This document shows positions 7,806 through 14,394 of a stretch of DNA of 23,558 bases, piece after piece. The notes under the pieces were generated by a model, which was not told where the DNA came from, did not search any database, and worked only from the letters and a program-made list of their open reading frames with translations. This DNA is from Hydrogenovibrio sp049975065 (GTDB lineage: Bacteria > Pseudomonadota > Gammaproteobacteria > Thiomicrospirales > Thiomicrospiraceae), in NCBI GenBank assembly GCA_049975065.1, contig JBNGDN010000024.1; one strand, written 5' to 3'. A program made the translations under genes and the position numbers. Numbering within the stretch: position 1 is the stretch's first letter; each line of letters opens with the position of its first letter.

Positions 7806-8432
7806 TCAGTTTTTAAGCAGCGCATTCGCTTTAACACGCAAGACTTCCAATTGTTCGATTTGTTTTTGCAAGTCCGCCAGTAAGGCTTTGCCTTCCGAAC
7901 CGGAGGCTTCAATTTTCGCCTTCAGACTTTCTTGCAACGTTTTGGCTTTTGCCTGAATGCTTGGATCCTGCAAAGCCTGCTGTTCACGCATTTGAAACGC
8001 CTGCTGACGCTTCTGGAAATCCTGAATCACTTCTTGGGTGGGCTTCTGCTTGCCGTCGCTGTATTGGTTCGCAATGGACTGCAATTGTTCCAATTCCTTG
8101 TCGGCATCGTATCCGCCAGAAGACATTTTTTTGGAAACCGCATCCTGCAAAGACTGCTTTTGTTTTTCCAATTCCGGATTATCCTGATACACCTTTTGCT
8201 GCAAAACCTGCAACTTTTGCTGCGTCTGCTGCAACGCCTGCTGAGTCTGTTGCACTTGCATCATCAGCTGCTGTTGTTCCGGCGTCATTTGCGGCATGCC
8301 ACCCTGGCCCTGCGCCATATTCGGTTGAGCCTGAACAGGCGCGCTCAACAAAAACAGCGACGCAACTGCCACTAAGGCGGCTGATAGCCTATTCAAAGAA
8401 TCAAAACGGAATGTCAATTTTGAAAATAACAT
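7806..8432 (-). CDS. Secreted Gln-rich coiled-coil protein, first gene of the RND operon
   Basis: 208 residues, with no family I can name. A signal peptide (hydrophobic stretch about residues 18-33, SAPVQAQP cleavage region) is followed by a Gly/Met/Gln segment. The rest is strongly helical: heptad-rich and Gln-rich (QQTQQALQQTQQKLQVLQQK), ending in ALLADLQKQIEQLEVLRVKANALL. Overall it resembles periplasmic chaperone-like coiled-coil proteins such as Skp only in composition. An AAAGG ribosome site lies 6 bases before the ATG at 8432. The stop codon is 44 bp from the adaptor ATG, on the same strand, so it is probably co-transcribed with the pump. A role as periplasmic accessory is inference. 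Confidence 0.85.
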   Translation of the reverse strand: MLFSKLTFRFDSLNRLSAALVAVASLFLLSAPVQAQPNMAQGQGGMPQMTPEQQQLMMQVQQTQQALQQTQQKLQVLQQKVYQDNPELEKQKQSLQDAVSKKMSSGGYDADKELEQLQSIANQYSDGKQKPTQEVIQDFQKRQQAFQMREQQALQDPSIQAKAKTLQESLKAKIEASGSEGKALLADLQKQIEQLEVLRVKANALLKN

Positions 8433-8577
8433 AAAAAACCTTTTGTTTAGTGACTATATTCGGCTCGACTTCACTGGCCGACTCACTGAAAAAACACGTT
8501 TACACACCTAACCCGAATTTATCAAGAAATCCGTCAAAAAGATGAATACGTTCGGAAGCGTTACCAAACCTGCTGCG

Positions 8578-8606
8578 ATTATCAGTCTAGCCTATGCTAA
8601 CCGCAA
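8578..8606 (-). promoter_or_regulatory. Candidate promoter of the RND operon
   Basis: On the minus strand TTGCGG (8606-8601), 17 bp, GATAAT (8583-8578). It lies in the 242-bp gene-free stretch 8433-8674 and leaves a leader of about 140 nt. A weaker TATAGT closer to the gene (about 8454-8459) is an alternative. I see no terminator hairpin in this stretch. Confidence 0.45.
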
Positions 8607-8674
8607 GCTTACGTTTACTCAACCAAATAGGGATAAAATTCAACTATATTTATCCGCGTTGCCAAACCCAAACA

Positions 8675-9286
8675 TTATTTCGGCAATTTCATTTCAATCT
8701 CAATCGAATTCAAATCGGTACGCTTATCGTCAGGCAAAACACCGACACCGAATTTTACCTTTACCTCCTCATCTTTATCCTGCACACCGACATTCACGTC
8801 ATAACGCCCAGCTTCTTTGTCTCGGCCTTCATAGCCATAATCAAAATTTTTACGTTCAATCGGCTTATCCGGCAAAAGTTGATTAATGCTTTTCGGCGTT
8901 GAATTCGTCCCACTCATGCCAGAAGGGTCGGGCTCTGGCGTTGGGAAAGGCCCCATCGAATCTTCTTTTTTAGACGATGCCTGGGGAAGCGTCAGATTCA
9001 ACGGTGATTTCAAACTGGCTGCCGCCGCTTTTTCATTGGCATTTGTATCGGCAGGTTCAGGTGTCAGCACCTCCCTTTTCGGCGTCTCGTTTGCCACCGC
9101 CGTTTCCAAGGCACTCGGTTTCGGCACATTCGTAAGCGGCAACGAACGCTCGGGCGCTTCATTAAGGCGGGCCTCACCCGAGCCTATTGTAGCGGTTTGA
9201 AAGCTAAACCAGACCGCCCAAACAAGCACCGAAATCAGCACGGTAACGCCACTGACCAGTCGCCACCCACCCCATCGTTTTTTCAT
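8675..9286 (-). CDS. Membrane-anchored protein of unknown function (203 aa)
   Basis: I do not recognise a family. The ATG at 9286 follows a strong GGGAGG. The protein starts MKKRWGGWRLVSG and has one membrane helix (about residues 10-30, VTVLISVLVWAVWFSF). A low-complexity Pro/Ala/Glu/Lys-rich linker of roughly 110 residues follows. The charged C-terminal domain of about 55 residues has alternating hydrophobic pattern (RYDVNVGVQDKDEEVKVKFGVGVL, then SIEIEMKLPK) and is probably beta-rich and periplasmic. A single-pass anchor plus linker plus small domain recalls TonB-like or division-type bitopic proteins, but there is no TonB signature. The start region is duplicated across the N run, which affects only upstream sequence. 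Confidence 0.75.
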   Translation of the reverse strand: MKKRWGGWRLVSGVTVLISVLVWAVWFSFQTATIGSGEARLNEAPERSLPLTNVPKPSALETAVANETPKREVLTPEPADTNANEKAAAASLKSPLNLTLPQASSKKEDSMGPFPTPEPDPSGMSGTNSTPKSINQLLPDKPIERKNFDYGYEGRDKEAGRYDVNVGVQDKDEEVKVKFGVGVLPDDKRTDLNSIEIEMKLPK

Positions 9287-9310
9287 AACCCTCCCATTTT
9301 CAATCAGGCC
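9256..9310. repeat. 55-bp duplication, copy 1 (left of N run)
   Basis: Identical over all 55 bases to 9411-9465. It covers the start of the membrane-anchored protein gene and its ribosome site. An exact duplication ending at the N run is best read as overlapping contig ends. Confidence 0.9.
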
Positions 9311-9410
9311 NNNNNNNNNNNNNNNNNNNNNNNNNNNNNNNNNNNNNNNNNNNNNNNNNNNNNNNNNNNNNNNNNNNNNNNNNNNNNNNNNNNNNNNNNN
9401 NNNNNNNNNN
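9311..9410. other. Assembly gap (100 N) flanked by an exact 55-bp duplication
   Basis: The 55 bases before the gap reappear directly after it. 55 is a common de Bruijn graph k-mer size, so the two contigs were probably adjacent and the gap may contain nothing. In that case the true sequence runs from 9310 straight to 9466. Confidence 0.8.
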
Positions 9411-9465
9411 CCAGTCGCCACCCACCCCATCGTTTTTTCATAACCCTCCCATTTTCAATCAGGCC
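9411..9465. repeat. 55-bp duplication, copy 2 (right of N run)
   Basis: Second copy. It carries a second ATG for the membrane-anchored protein at 9441-9439, but its frame enters the N run, so this is not a separate gene. Confidence 0.9.
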
Positions 9466-9581
9466 AATGCTTCACAAGCAAAAGACAGTCAATTTTAAAA
9501 TGTTCAAAACCACCTGACAATCTACCACCCAGCAAAAAACTCAATTATCATAATTCCGTCATCTGAACCGGCCAAATAATG

Positions 9582-9592
9582 TATAAGATAAT
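9582..9592 (+). promoter_or_regulatory. Possible -10 region for zntB
   Basis: TATAAG (9582-9587) and GATAAT (9587-9592) overlap about 35 bp upstream of the zntB ATG. No convincing -35 stands at the right distance, so the promoter call is weak. The stretch 9466-9625 is otherwise AT-rich and must also hold the promoter of the divergent membrane-anchored protein gene. Confidence 0.3.
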
Positions 9593-9625
9593 AGGTTCGA
9601 TAAACAACACACTCCCTATCACTTC

Positions 9626-10634
9626 ATGCCCAACCAGACCCACAGCACTGGTAATCACAATAGTTGTCAAATCGGCTTATTGAATGCCTTTCTTCTCAAT
9701 GGACGTGGCGGTGCCGAAAGGCTAAGTTGGTCAGGCGTTCAAGACTGGCACCCGTCTCATGGTCGGCTTTGGGTGCACATGGATTATTCGGCCGCCAAAA
9801 CAGCGAACTGGTTGTTGGAACACAGCGACCTGGAGCCGATTGTCATCGAAGCCTTAATCAGCGAAGAAAGTCGTCCGCGTGCACTCAGCGTCGGTGACGG
9901 TCTTTTCCTGTCATTGCGTGGCGTAAACAGCCCCCCCCGAAGCCACCCCGGTAGACATGATTTCTTTGCGCATCTAGGCCGATCAACACCGCATTATCAC
10001 CACACTCAAACACCCGCTTGGCTCGGTCAACGACTTAATACAACATTTGCATGACGGTATCGGCCCGACCGACAGTGCAGCCTTGCTGATCCGACTCGCC
10101 GATGAGCTGATTATGATGATGGGCGATACCGTGGATGAATTGGAAGATAAAATCGGCGAACTGGAGTCACTGACGCTGACGGCGGACGCCACGGAACTGA
10201 AATCGGAACTCGCCGCCCTCCGACGCCAGACCATCACCATCAAACGCTACCTGGCACCCAAGCGGGAAGCCATGGGACGCCTGCTGATTGAGCGAGTCAG
10301 TTGGCTCACACCGCAACATCGAATGCATCTTCGGGAGGTCAAAGACCGCCTCATCCGCCACATCGAAGACATCGATGCCGTGCGTGAACGCACCGCCGTC
10401 GCACACGAAGAATTATTGAGCCGCGCCTCGGAACAACTGAGCGAACGAATGTACATTCTCGCCATTGTGACGGCGGTTTTTCTACCACTCGGGTTTTTCA
10501 CCGGGCTTCTTGGGGTCAACCTGAACGGCATTCCCGGCAGTGACAGCCCTTACGCCTTCCCGGCTTTTGCCTTGTCATTACTCTGCGTGCTCGGCATGCA
10601 ATTTTTATATTTCAAAAAACGCAAATGGATTTAA
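9626..10634 (+). pseudogene. zntB: ZntB-type zinc/CorA-family transporter, frameshift plus in-frame stop
   Basis: The family makes a pentameric inner-membrane Zn2+ transporter with a large cytoplasmic N-terminal domain and two C-terminal membrane helices. The N-terminal part (MPNQTHSTGN... to LFLSLRGVNSPP) and the C-terminal part (HDGIGPTDSAALL... YLAPKREAMGRLLIERVSW... GLLGVNLNGIPG, end KKRKWI) are both clear ZntB. They lie in different frames. The break is at a run of eight C (9931-9938): removing one C restores EATPVDMISLRI. The restored frame then meets TAG at 9975-9977, where the next residues are ADQHRIITTLKHPLG and family alignment suggests Trp (TGG). Repaired, the product would be about 335 residues, close to E. 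coli ZntB. Two independent lesions favour a real pseudogene. The C-terminal ORF could start at ATG 10047 but would lack most of the cytoplasmic domain. Confidence 0.85.
9931..9938 (+). other. zntB: Eight-C homopolymer, site of the zntB frameshift
   Basis: Loss of one C joins the two ZntB halves up to the amber codon. Poly-C runs are prone both to slippage in the cell and to sequencing error. Slippage alone would not rescue the gene because of the TAG at 9975. Confidence 0.8.
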
Positions 10635-10939
10635 CCCGAAAATTTACCTTCGGTTCTTCGATTCATAAATTTGCGCCAAGATCGCGCAGAAATTTGTTTT
10701 CACAAGGAAATTTCTGCAGGCGTGTCGACTCCACGATTACGACCGACTGAAGAAACGAAGAACTCGACGCCCGAAGGGGTCAGTCGAGCAATATGGCTTG
10801 TGGAATCAAAGGGCAAGCGAGATGGTGCCTAATTTTTGAATTTTTCGGATTAGTCCGCATAAAGCGCTTTTCAAGCAACGCCGGAGTCGGTATCCTAAAG
10901 TTCTGACGAAGACGTTGAAACAGCGAGCGCCCCCCTTCT
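10635..10939. other. Gene-free stretch with strong self-complementarity, between zntB and cls
   Basis: No credible ORF and no recognisable RNA family. The first half has nested inverted repeats (see 10647-10777). The second half (about 10800-10939) is less structured, with a small palindrome AAAGCGCTTT (10861-10870). I see no clear promoter for cls and no Shine-Dalgarno directly before it. Confidence 0.5.
10647..10777. ncRNA. Candidate structured RNA element (unassigned)
   Basis: Nested pairings: CCTTCG (10647-10652) with CGAAGG (10772-10777), then GTTCTTCG (10653-10660) with CGAAGAAC (10756-10763). They enclose a perfect 10-bp hairpin, GCAGAAATTT (10686-10695) with AAATTTCTGC (10708-10717). 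A competing pairing CGACTGA (10744-10750) with TCAGTCG (10780-10786) could open the outer stem. Strand is undetermined; it could be a zntB 3' region, a cls leader or a separate small RNA. No database family is claimed. Confidence 0.35.
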
Positions 10940-12367
10940 ATGGAACTACCCGCTTTTGAAATGACACCCTTCTGGGTACTCTATTACTTTATTTACATTT
11001 TTCTGGTGCTCACAGCGGTTCTGCATATGCTGTATCAGAAACGCTCGCCTCAGAACCTGACGGTCTGGCTGCTGACCTTGTTGCTCTTACCCTATATCGG
11101 CATTTTGCTGTACCTGATTTTCGGTTCACGGAAAGTGCTTTACAAGCACAACAAGCCCAATATTATTATCCCGTCTCAACCACAAAGCACAGCCAAGGAA
11201 AATACACCGGAAAACGACCTCGCTGATCGCATCGGTCGGCTGCTGATTTCCGACCAGATTGCCAACTTGTCTTTAGACAACCGCATTGCCCTTTACAATG
11301 CGCCGGAAGAAACATTCAATGAGTTTATGCAGGCGGTGCAACACGCCCAGACCTGCATTCACATCGAAACCTATATATTGGAACTCGATGTCACCGGTAA
11401 CGCCATTCTCAATGCGTTGATCGACAAAGCCAGACAGGGCGTCGAAGTCCGACTTCTAATGGACGCCATCGGCTCTTTCGGCCTTTACCGTCAGCCGAAA
11501 CCACTGCGTGCGCTGGTGGAAGCGGGGGGGCAATACGCTTTTTTTCACCCACTTTTCAAAAACTTTTTTAACAGTCAAATCAACCTTCGAAACCATCGTA
11601 AACTTTACCTGTTCGACCACCAAACGGGGTTTACTGGCGGCATGAATCTATCAAACGACTATTTCGGCACCCTTGAAAACACCCCAAAACAAGGTCGTTG
11701 GCAAGATTTAATGTTCAAAATACAAGGACCGGTTCTAGCGCACTATCACATCATCTTCAATGAAGACTGGCGTTACACCACCAACGAAAAACTCAACAAC
11801 CACCAGGCCTGGCCGTTTTGCCAAGGTTCCGGTGCACGGGTGCAGGCCGTGCCTTCCGGCCCGGACATTCATAAAGACGCTTTATTCGAGTCGCTGTTAC
11901 AAGCACTTTACGCCGCTGAAAACGACATCTGTATCCTATCGCCCTACTTTATTCCCGACAGTTCCATTATGAATGCGTTGATGATTGCCATTAAGCGCGG
12001 CGTCACCGTCACACTGGTCACGCCGGAAAAATCCGATCACATTATTTTCGATCTGGGACGCAGCTCCTATATGCACGAACTCAGCGACGCGGGAGGGCGG
12101 ATACACTTATACAAAGGCGGGATGCTGCACGCCAAGCTGGTGCTCATCGACCGGCAAGCGATGATGTTCGGCACCGCCAACCTCGATTACCGCTCTTTAT
12201 TCATCAACCACGAATTGGCCAACTGGGTGTACAACCGGCCACTGATTGACCAATGCTGGCTGTGGGCAGAGCGCCTGATTAAGCACAGCTTCAGCTATCA
12301 AACGCCAAATAGCCGTGGCCGCCGCCTGTTTGAAAACTTTACCCGAATTTTTGCCCCGATTCTTTAA
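10940..12367 (+). CDS. cls: Cardiolipin synthase (phospholipase D family)
   Basis: 475 residues, the usual length for bacterial ClsA-type enzymes. These condense two phosphatidylglycerols to cardiolipin and glycerol at the inner membrane. Two N-terminal membrane segments (about residues 9-31 and 39-60, ending LIFGSRK) precede two PLD domains. The HKD motifs are NHRKLYLFDHQTGFTGGMN and LHAKLVLIDRQAMMFGTANL, each with His, Lys and Asp in place. The ATG at 10940 has no ribosome site; an in-frame ATG at 10961 (MTPFWVLYYF) is an alternative that keeps the first helix. An exact CCAGGCCTGG lies inside. It is convergent with the ClC gene, 21 bp apart, without an obvious terminator. Confidence 0.93.
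   Translation: MELPAFEMTPFWVLYYFIYIFLVLTAVLHMLYQKRSPQNLTVWLLTLLLLPYIGILLYLIFGSRKVLYKHNKPNIIIPSQPQSTAKENTPENDLADRIGRLLISDQIANLSLDNRIALYNAPEETFNEFMQAVQHAQTCIHIETYILELDVTGNAILNALIDKARQGVEVRLLMDAIGSFGLYRQPKPLRALVEAGGQYAFFHPLFKNFFNSQINLRNHRKLYLFDHQTGFTGGMNLSNDYFGTLENTPKQGRWQDLMFKIQGPVLAHYHIIFNEDWRYTTNEKLNNHQAWPFCQGSGARVQAVPSGPDIHKDALFESLLQALYAAENDICILSPYFIPDSSIMNALMIAIKRGVTVTLVTPEKSDHIIFDLGRSSYMHELSDAGGRIHLYKGGMLHAKLVLIDRQAMMFGTANLDYRSLFINHELANWVYNRPLIDQCWLWAERLIKHSFSYQTPNSRGRRLFENFTRIFAPIL
11803..11812. repeat. CCAGGCCTGG palindrome, in cls
   Basis: Exact copy. In the cls frame it encodes Gln-Ala-Trp (NHQAWPF), and it is followed by CCGTTTT. Confidence 0.9.
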
Positions 12368-12388
12368 CCAAACAAAGATGCCGCGAAG

Positions 12389-14209
12389 TCAATGCACCAA
12401 CTGGGCGGTTTTGCGCGCCGCATCGGCGATTTCTTGCGCGGTGACCACCCCTTGAATATCCGCCAGGCCTGGTGATTTCAGCTCACTAACCACCGCCACC
12501 GACACATCCGACTGATTCATTCGGTAAAGTGTTTCCACCAGACTTAACTGAGGCGGGACAATGACGACTTTCTGCAACCCCTCCTGACTGGCGGACGCCT
12601 TCAACGCTTCGTCAAAAAGTCGCCCCTTCGGCAGAACCCCCACCAATTGATCGTGCGCATCAAAACACAAGCGCGTAACGTTATTCTCTGCGTCAACGGT
12701 CTCGTTTTGCAACACATTCCGAGCCACTTCATCGTTGATAATCACAGATCGGAACCGCTGCGACATCACCTCCCGAATCTGGCGAGCGCGATCAATCGAG
12801 GACTGCAAGCCTTCCGGCACCGGTTCGCCGCGCCGCACCAACTTCAAAGTGTAAATGCTTTCCGGCGACAAGCGTTTACGCACCCAATAAGCGGCGGCAG
12901 CCGTTAAAATCACCGGTAAAATCACATTGTAGTCTCGCGTCATTTCAAACATCATAACGATGGCGGTAATCACCGCACCGGTCGCACTGCCGACCACCGC
13001 CACCATTCCAGCGAGCGCAAACACCACCGGCTCAATGGCCAGGCCTGGGTAAATGCCTTGCAACACCTGACCGAAGGCCGCGCCCAAAGTTGCCCCCAAA
13101 AACATAGCCGGTGAAAAAACCCCGCCGGACGCCCCCGACCCTAATGTCAGAAATGTCGCCAACATTTTGGCCGCAAACAGCAGCAACAAAAACCATGGAT
13201 TGCCCAAGGTGCCGTTTAAAATATCGGTAATGGTCGCATACCCCACGCCCTGTACATAATAGTGACCGCTGAAATGCTGAAACAGATAAAAAATCACCCC
13301 AACGAAAAACATTCCGGTGACATGGCGGGTGTAATAATTGCCCGGCATGCTGTCAAAACGGTCTTCTGCCCAGTAAATACCCCGCACAAAAAACGCCGAC
13401 ACCACGCCCAGAAACACTCCAAACGGCACAAAAATCAACAAATCCGCAAACGGCATCAAGTGCGTGCTGGGCAGCTGCAGCACCGGAATATCAAAGGCCG
13501 GAGCCATCCCCAGCAACAGACGCCCAGTATAAGTGGCCACCACCACCGCAACCGCCACTGGCAACAGGGTTGAAGCGGTAATGGTCAAAAGCAACAACTC
13601 CACCGCAAAGACGATGCCGCCCAAAGGGGCATTAAAGGTGGCTGCAATCCCCCCGGCCGCACCAGCCGCCACCAGTGTCATGCGGTATTCGCTGGGCAAA
13701 CGCCCCCACTGTGCAATGGCCGAGGCAAAAGCGGCACCGATCTGAATAATCGGTCCTTCGCGCCCAACCGAACCCCCACTGCCAATGGAAATGGACGATG
13801 CCAGAGACTTGACAACCGCCACCACCGGACGAATGCGTCCGCCTTGATAGTGAATGCTGTAAATCACTTCCGGCACTCCGTGACCCTTGGCTTCCGGTGC
13901 AAAATTTTTCACCAGCCAGGCCACAACCAAAGCGCCTAGCATTGGCACAAGAATAACGCCCATTCCCCACGGACTGGCGGCGGTGTGCACAGTCGCATCG
14001 TAATGAAACGACCATTGCCCCAAAAACAGCAAATTGTGGATTAAGCCGATCATCATCCGAAACAACCAAGAGGCAACGCCACCGACAATGCCAATCAAAA
14101 CCGCCAGAACCATTAATCTTACAAAGAGTACCCAACCCGTCGCCTCTTGTACGCTTGCTGTTTTCATAAATTCACCGCTGACTTGTTTTTTGGACACATC
14201 GGATGTCAT
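12389..14209 (-). CDS. ClC-family chloride channel/transporter with C-terminal CBS region
   Basis: 606 residues from the ATG at 14209. A GTG at 14245 and an ATG at 14167 (GGTGA five bases upstream) are alternatives, so the N-terminus is unsure. The membrane part shows the ClC signatures KGHGVPEV, GSGGSVGREGPIIQIG (with the gating Glu), FNAPLGGIVFAVELLL and GSGASGGVFSPAMFLG. A soluble region of about 150 residues follows with a weak CBS pair (RSVIINDEVARNVLQ; VVIVPPQLSLVETLYRMNQSDVSVAVV). Where E. coli ClC-ec1 has Glu-Glu (202-203), this protein has Glu-Leu. It thus lacks the internal proton glutamate of exchangers, which suggests a channel rather than a Cl-/H+ antiporter; this is inference from a recalled alignment. 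Two CCAGGCCTGG sites lie inside. Confidence 0.92.
   Translation of the reverse strand: MTSDVSKKQVSGEFMKTASVQEATGWVLFVRLMVLAVLIGIVGGVASWLFRMMIGLIHNLLFLGQWSFHYDATVHTAASPWGMGVILVPMLGALVVAWLVKNFAPEAKGHGVPEVIYSIHYQGGRIRPVVAVVKSLASSISIGSGGSVGREGPIIQIGAAFASAIAQWGRLPSEYRMTLVAAGAAGGIAATFNAPLGGIVFAVELLLLTITASTLLPVAVAVVVATYTGRLLLGMAPAFDIPVLQLPSTHLMPFADLLIFVPFGVFLGVVSAFFVRGIYWAEDRFDSMPGNYYTRHVTGMFFVGVIFYLFQHFSGHYYVQGVGYATITDILNGTLGNPWFLLLLFAAKMLATFLTLGSGASGGVFSPAMFLGATLGAAFGQVLQGIYPGLAIEPVVFALAGMVAVVGSATGAVITAIVMMFEMTRDYNVILPVILTAAAAYWVRKRLSPESIYTLKLVRRGEPVPEGLQSSIDRARQIREVMSQRFRSVIINDEVARNVLQNETVDAENNVTRLCFDAHDQLVGVLPKGRLFDEALKASASQEGLQKVVIVPPQLSLVETLYRMNQSDVSVAVVSELKSPGLADIQGVVTAQEIADAARKTAQLVH
12463..12472. 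repeat. CCAGGCCTGG palindrome, 3' end of the ClC gene
   Basis: Exact copy. Read in frame it encodes Pro-Gly-Leu (KSPGLADI) in the CBS region, a variable part where the sequence is unlikely to be fixed by protein function. Confidence 0.9.
13039..13048. repeat. CCAGGCCTGG palindrome, in the ClC gene
   Basis: Exact copy, Pro-Gly-Leu in frame (IYPGLAIEP). It lies 576 bp from the previous copy. Confidence 0.9.
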
Positions 14210-14265
14210 CGAGGTGCCTGTGTGTGGATACAAACTCAACCACACATTCTACCCGGCTTTGATAA

Positions 14266-14293
14266 CAAATAAATTACCCTGCAACCTTGTCAA
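14266..14293 (-). promoter_or_regulatory. Candidate promoter of the ClC gene
   Basis: On the minus strand a perfect TTGACA (14293-14288), 16 bp, TATTTG (14271-14266). The -35 overlaps the -35 region of the opposing MFS promoter. Confidence 0.4.
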
Positions 14294-14317
14294 AAAATCG
14301 TCACAAAAATTTATACT
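14287..14317 (+). promoter_or_regulatory. Candidate promoter of the MFS transporter
   Basis: TATACT (14312-14317) is a good -10; TTGTCA (14287-14292) lies 19 bp upstream and overlaps the minus-strand TTGACA. Just downstream ACGCG (14320-14324) and CGCGT (14333-14337) form a small inverted repeat near the expected transcription start, possibly an operator. Confidence 0.4.
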
Positions 14318-14394
14318 CAACGCGTTTTAGAGCGCGTAAGATTTTCCCTCTTTGATTAAGATCTTTTACTCATAACGAATGACTGGAGAACGTG

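Noticed and set aside
9439..9441. A second copy of the membrane-anchored protein gene starting right of the N run
   Set aside because: It lies in the exact 55-bp duplication and would run into the N run. It is best explained as overlapping contig ends.
10047..10634. C-terminal half of zntB as an independent gene
   Set aside because: Its first codons continue the ZntB sequence in the frame restored by removing one C. There is no ribosome site at 10047, and the N-terminal domain is encoded directly upstream.
12389..14245. GTG at 14245 as the start of the ClC gene
   Set aside because: The added 12 residues are not conserved-looking and internal ATGs are available; kept only as an alternative.
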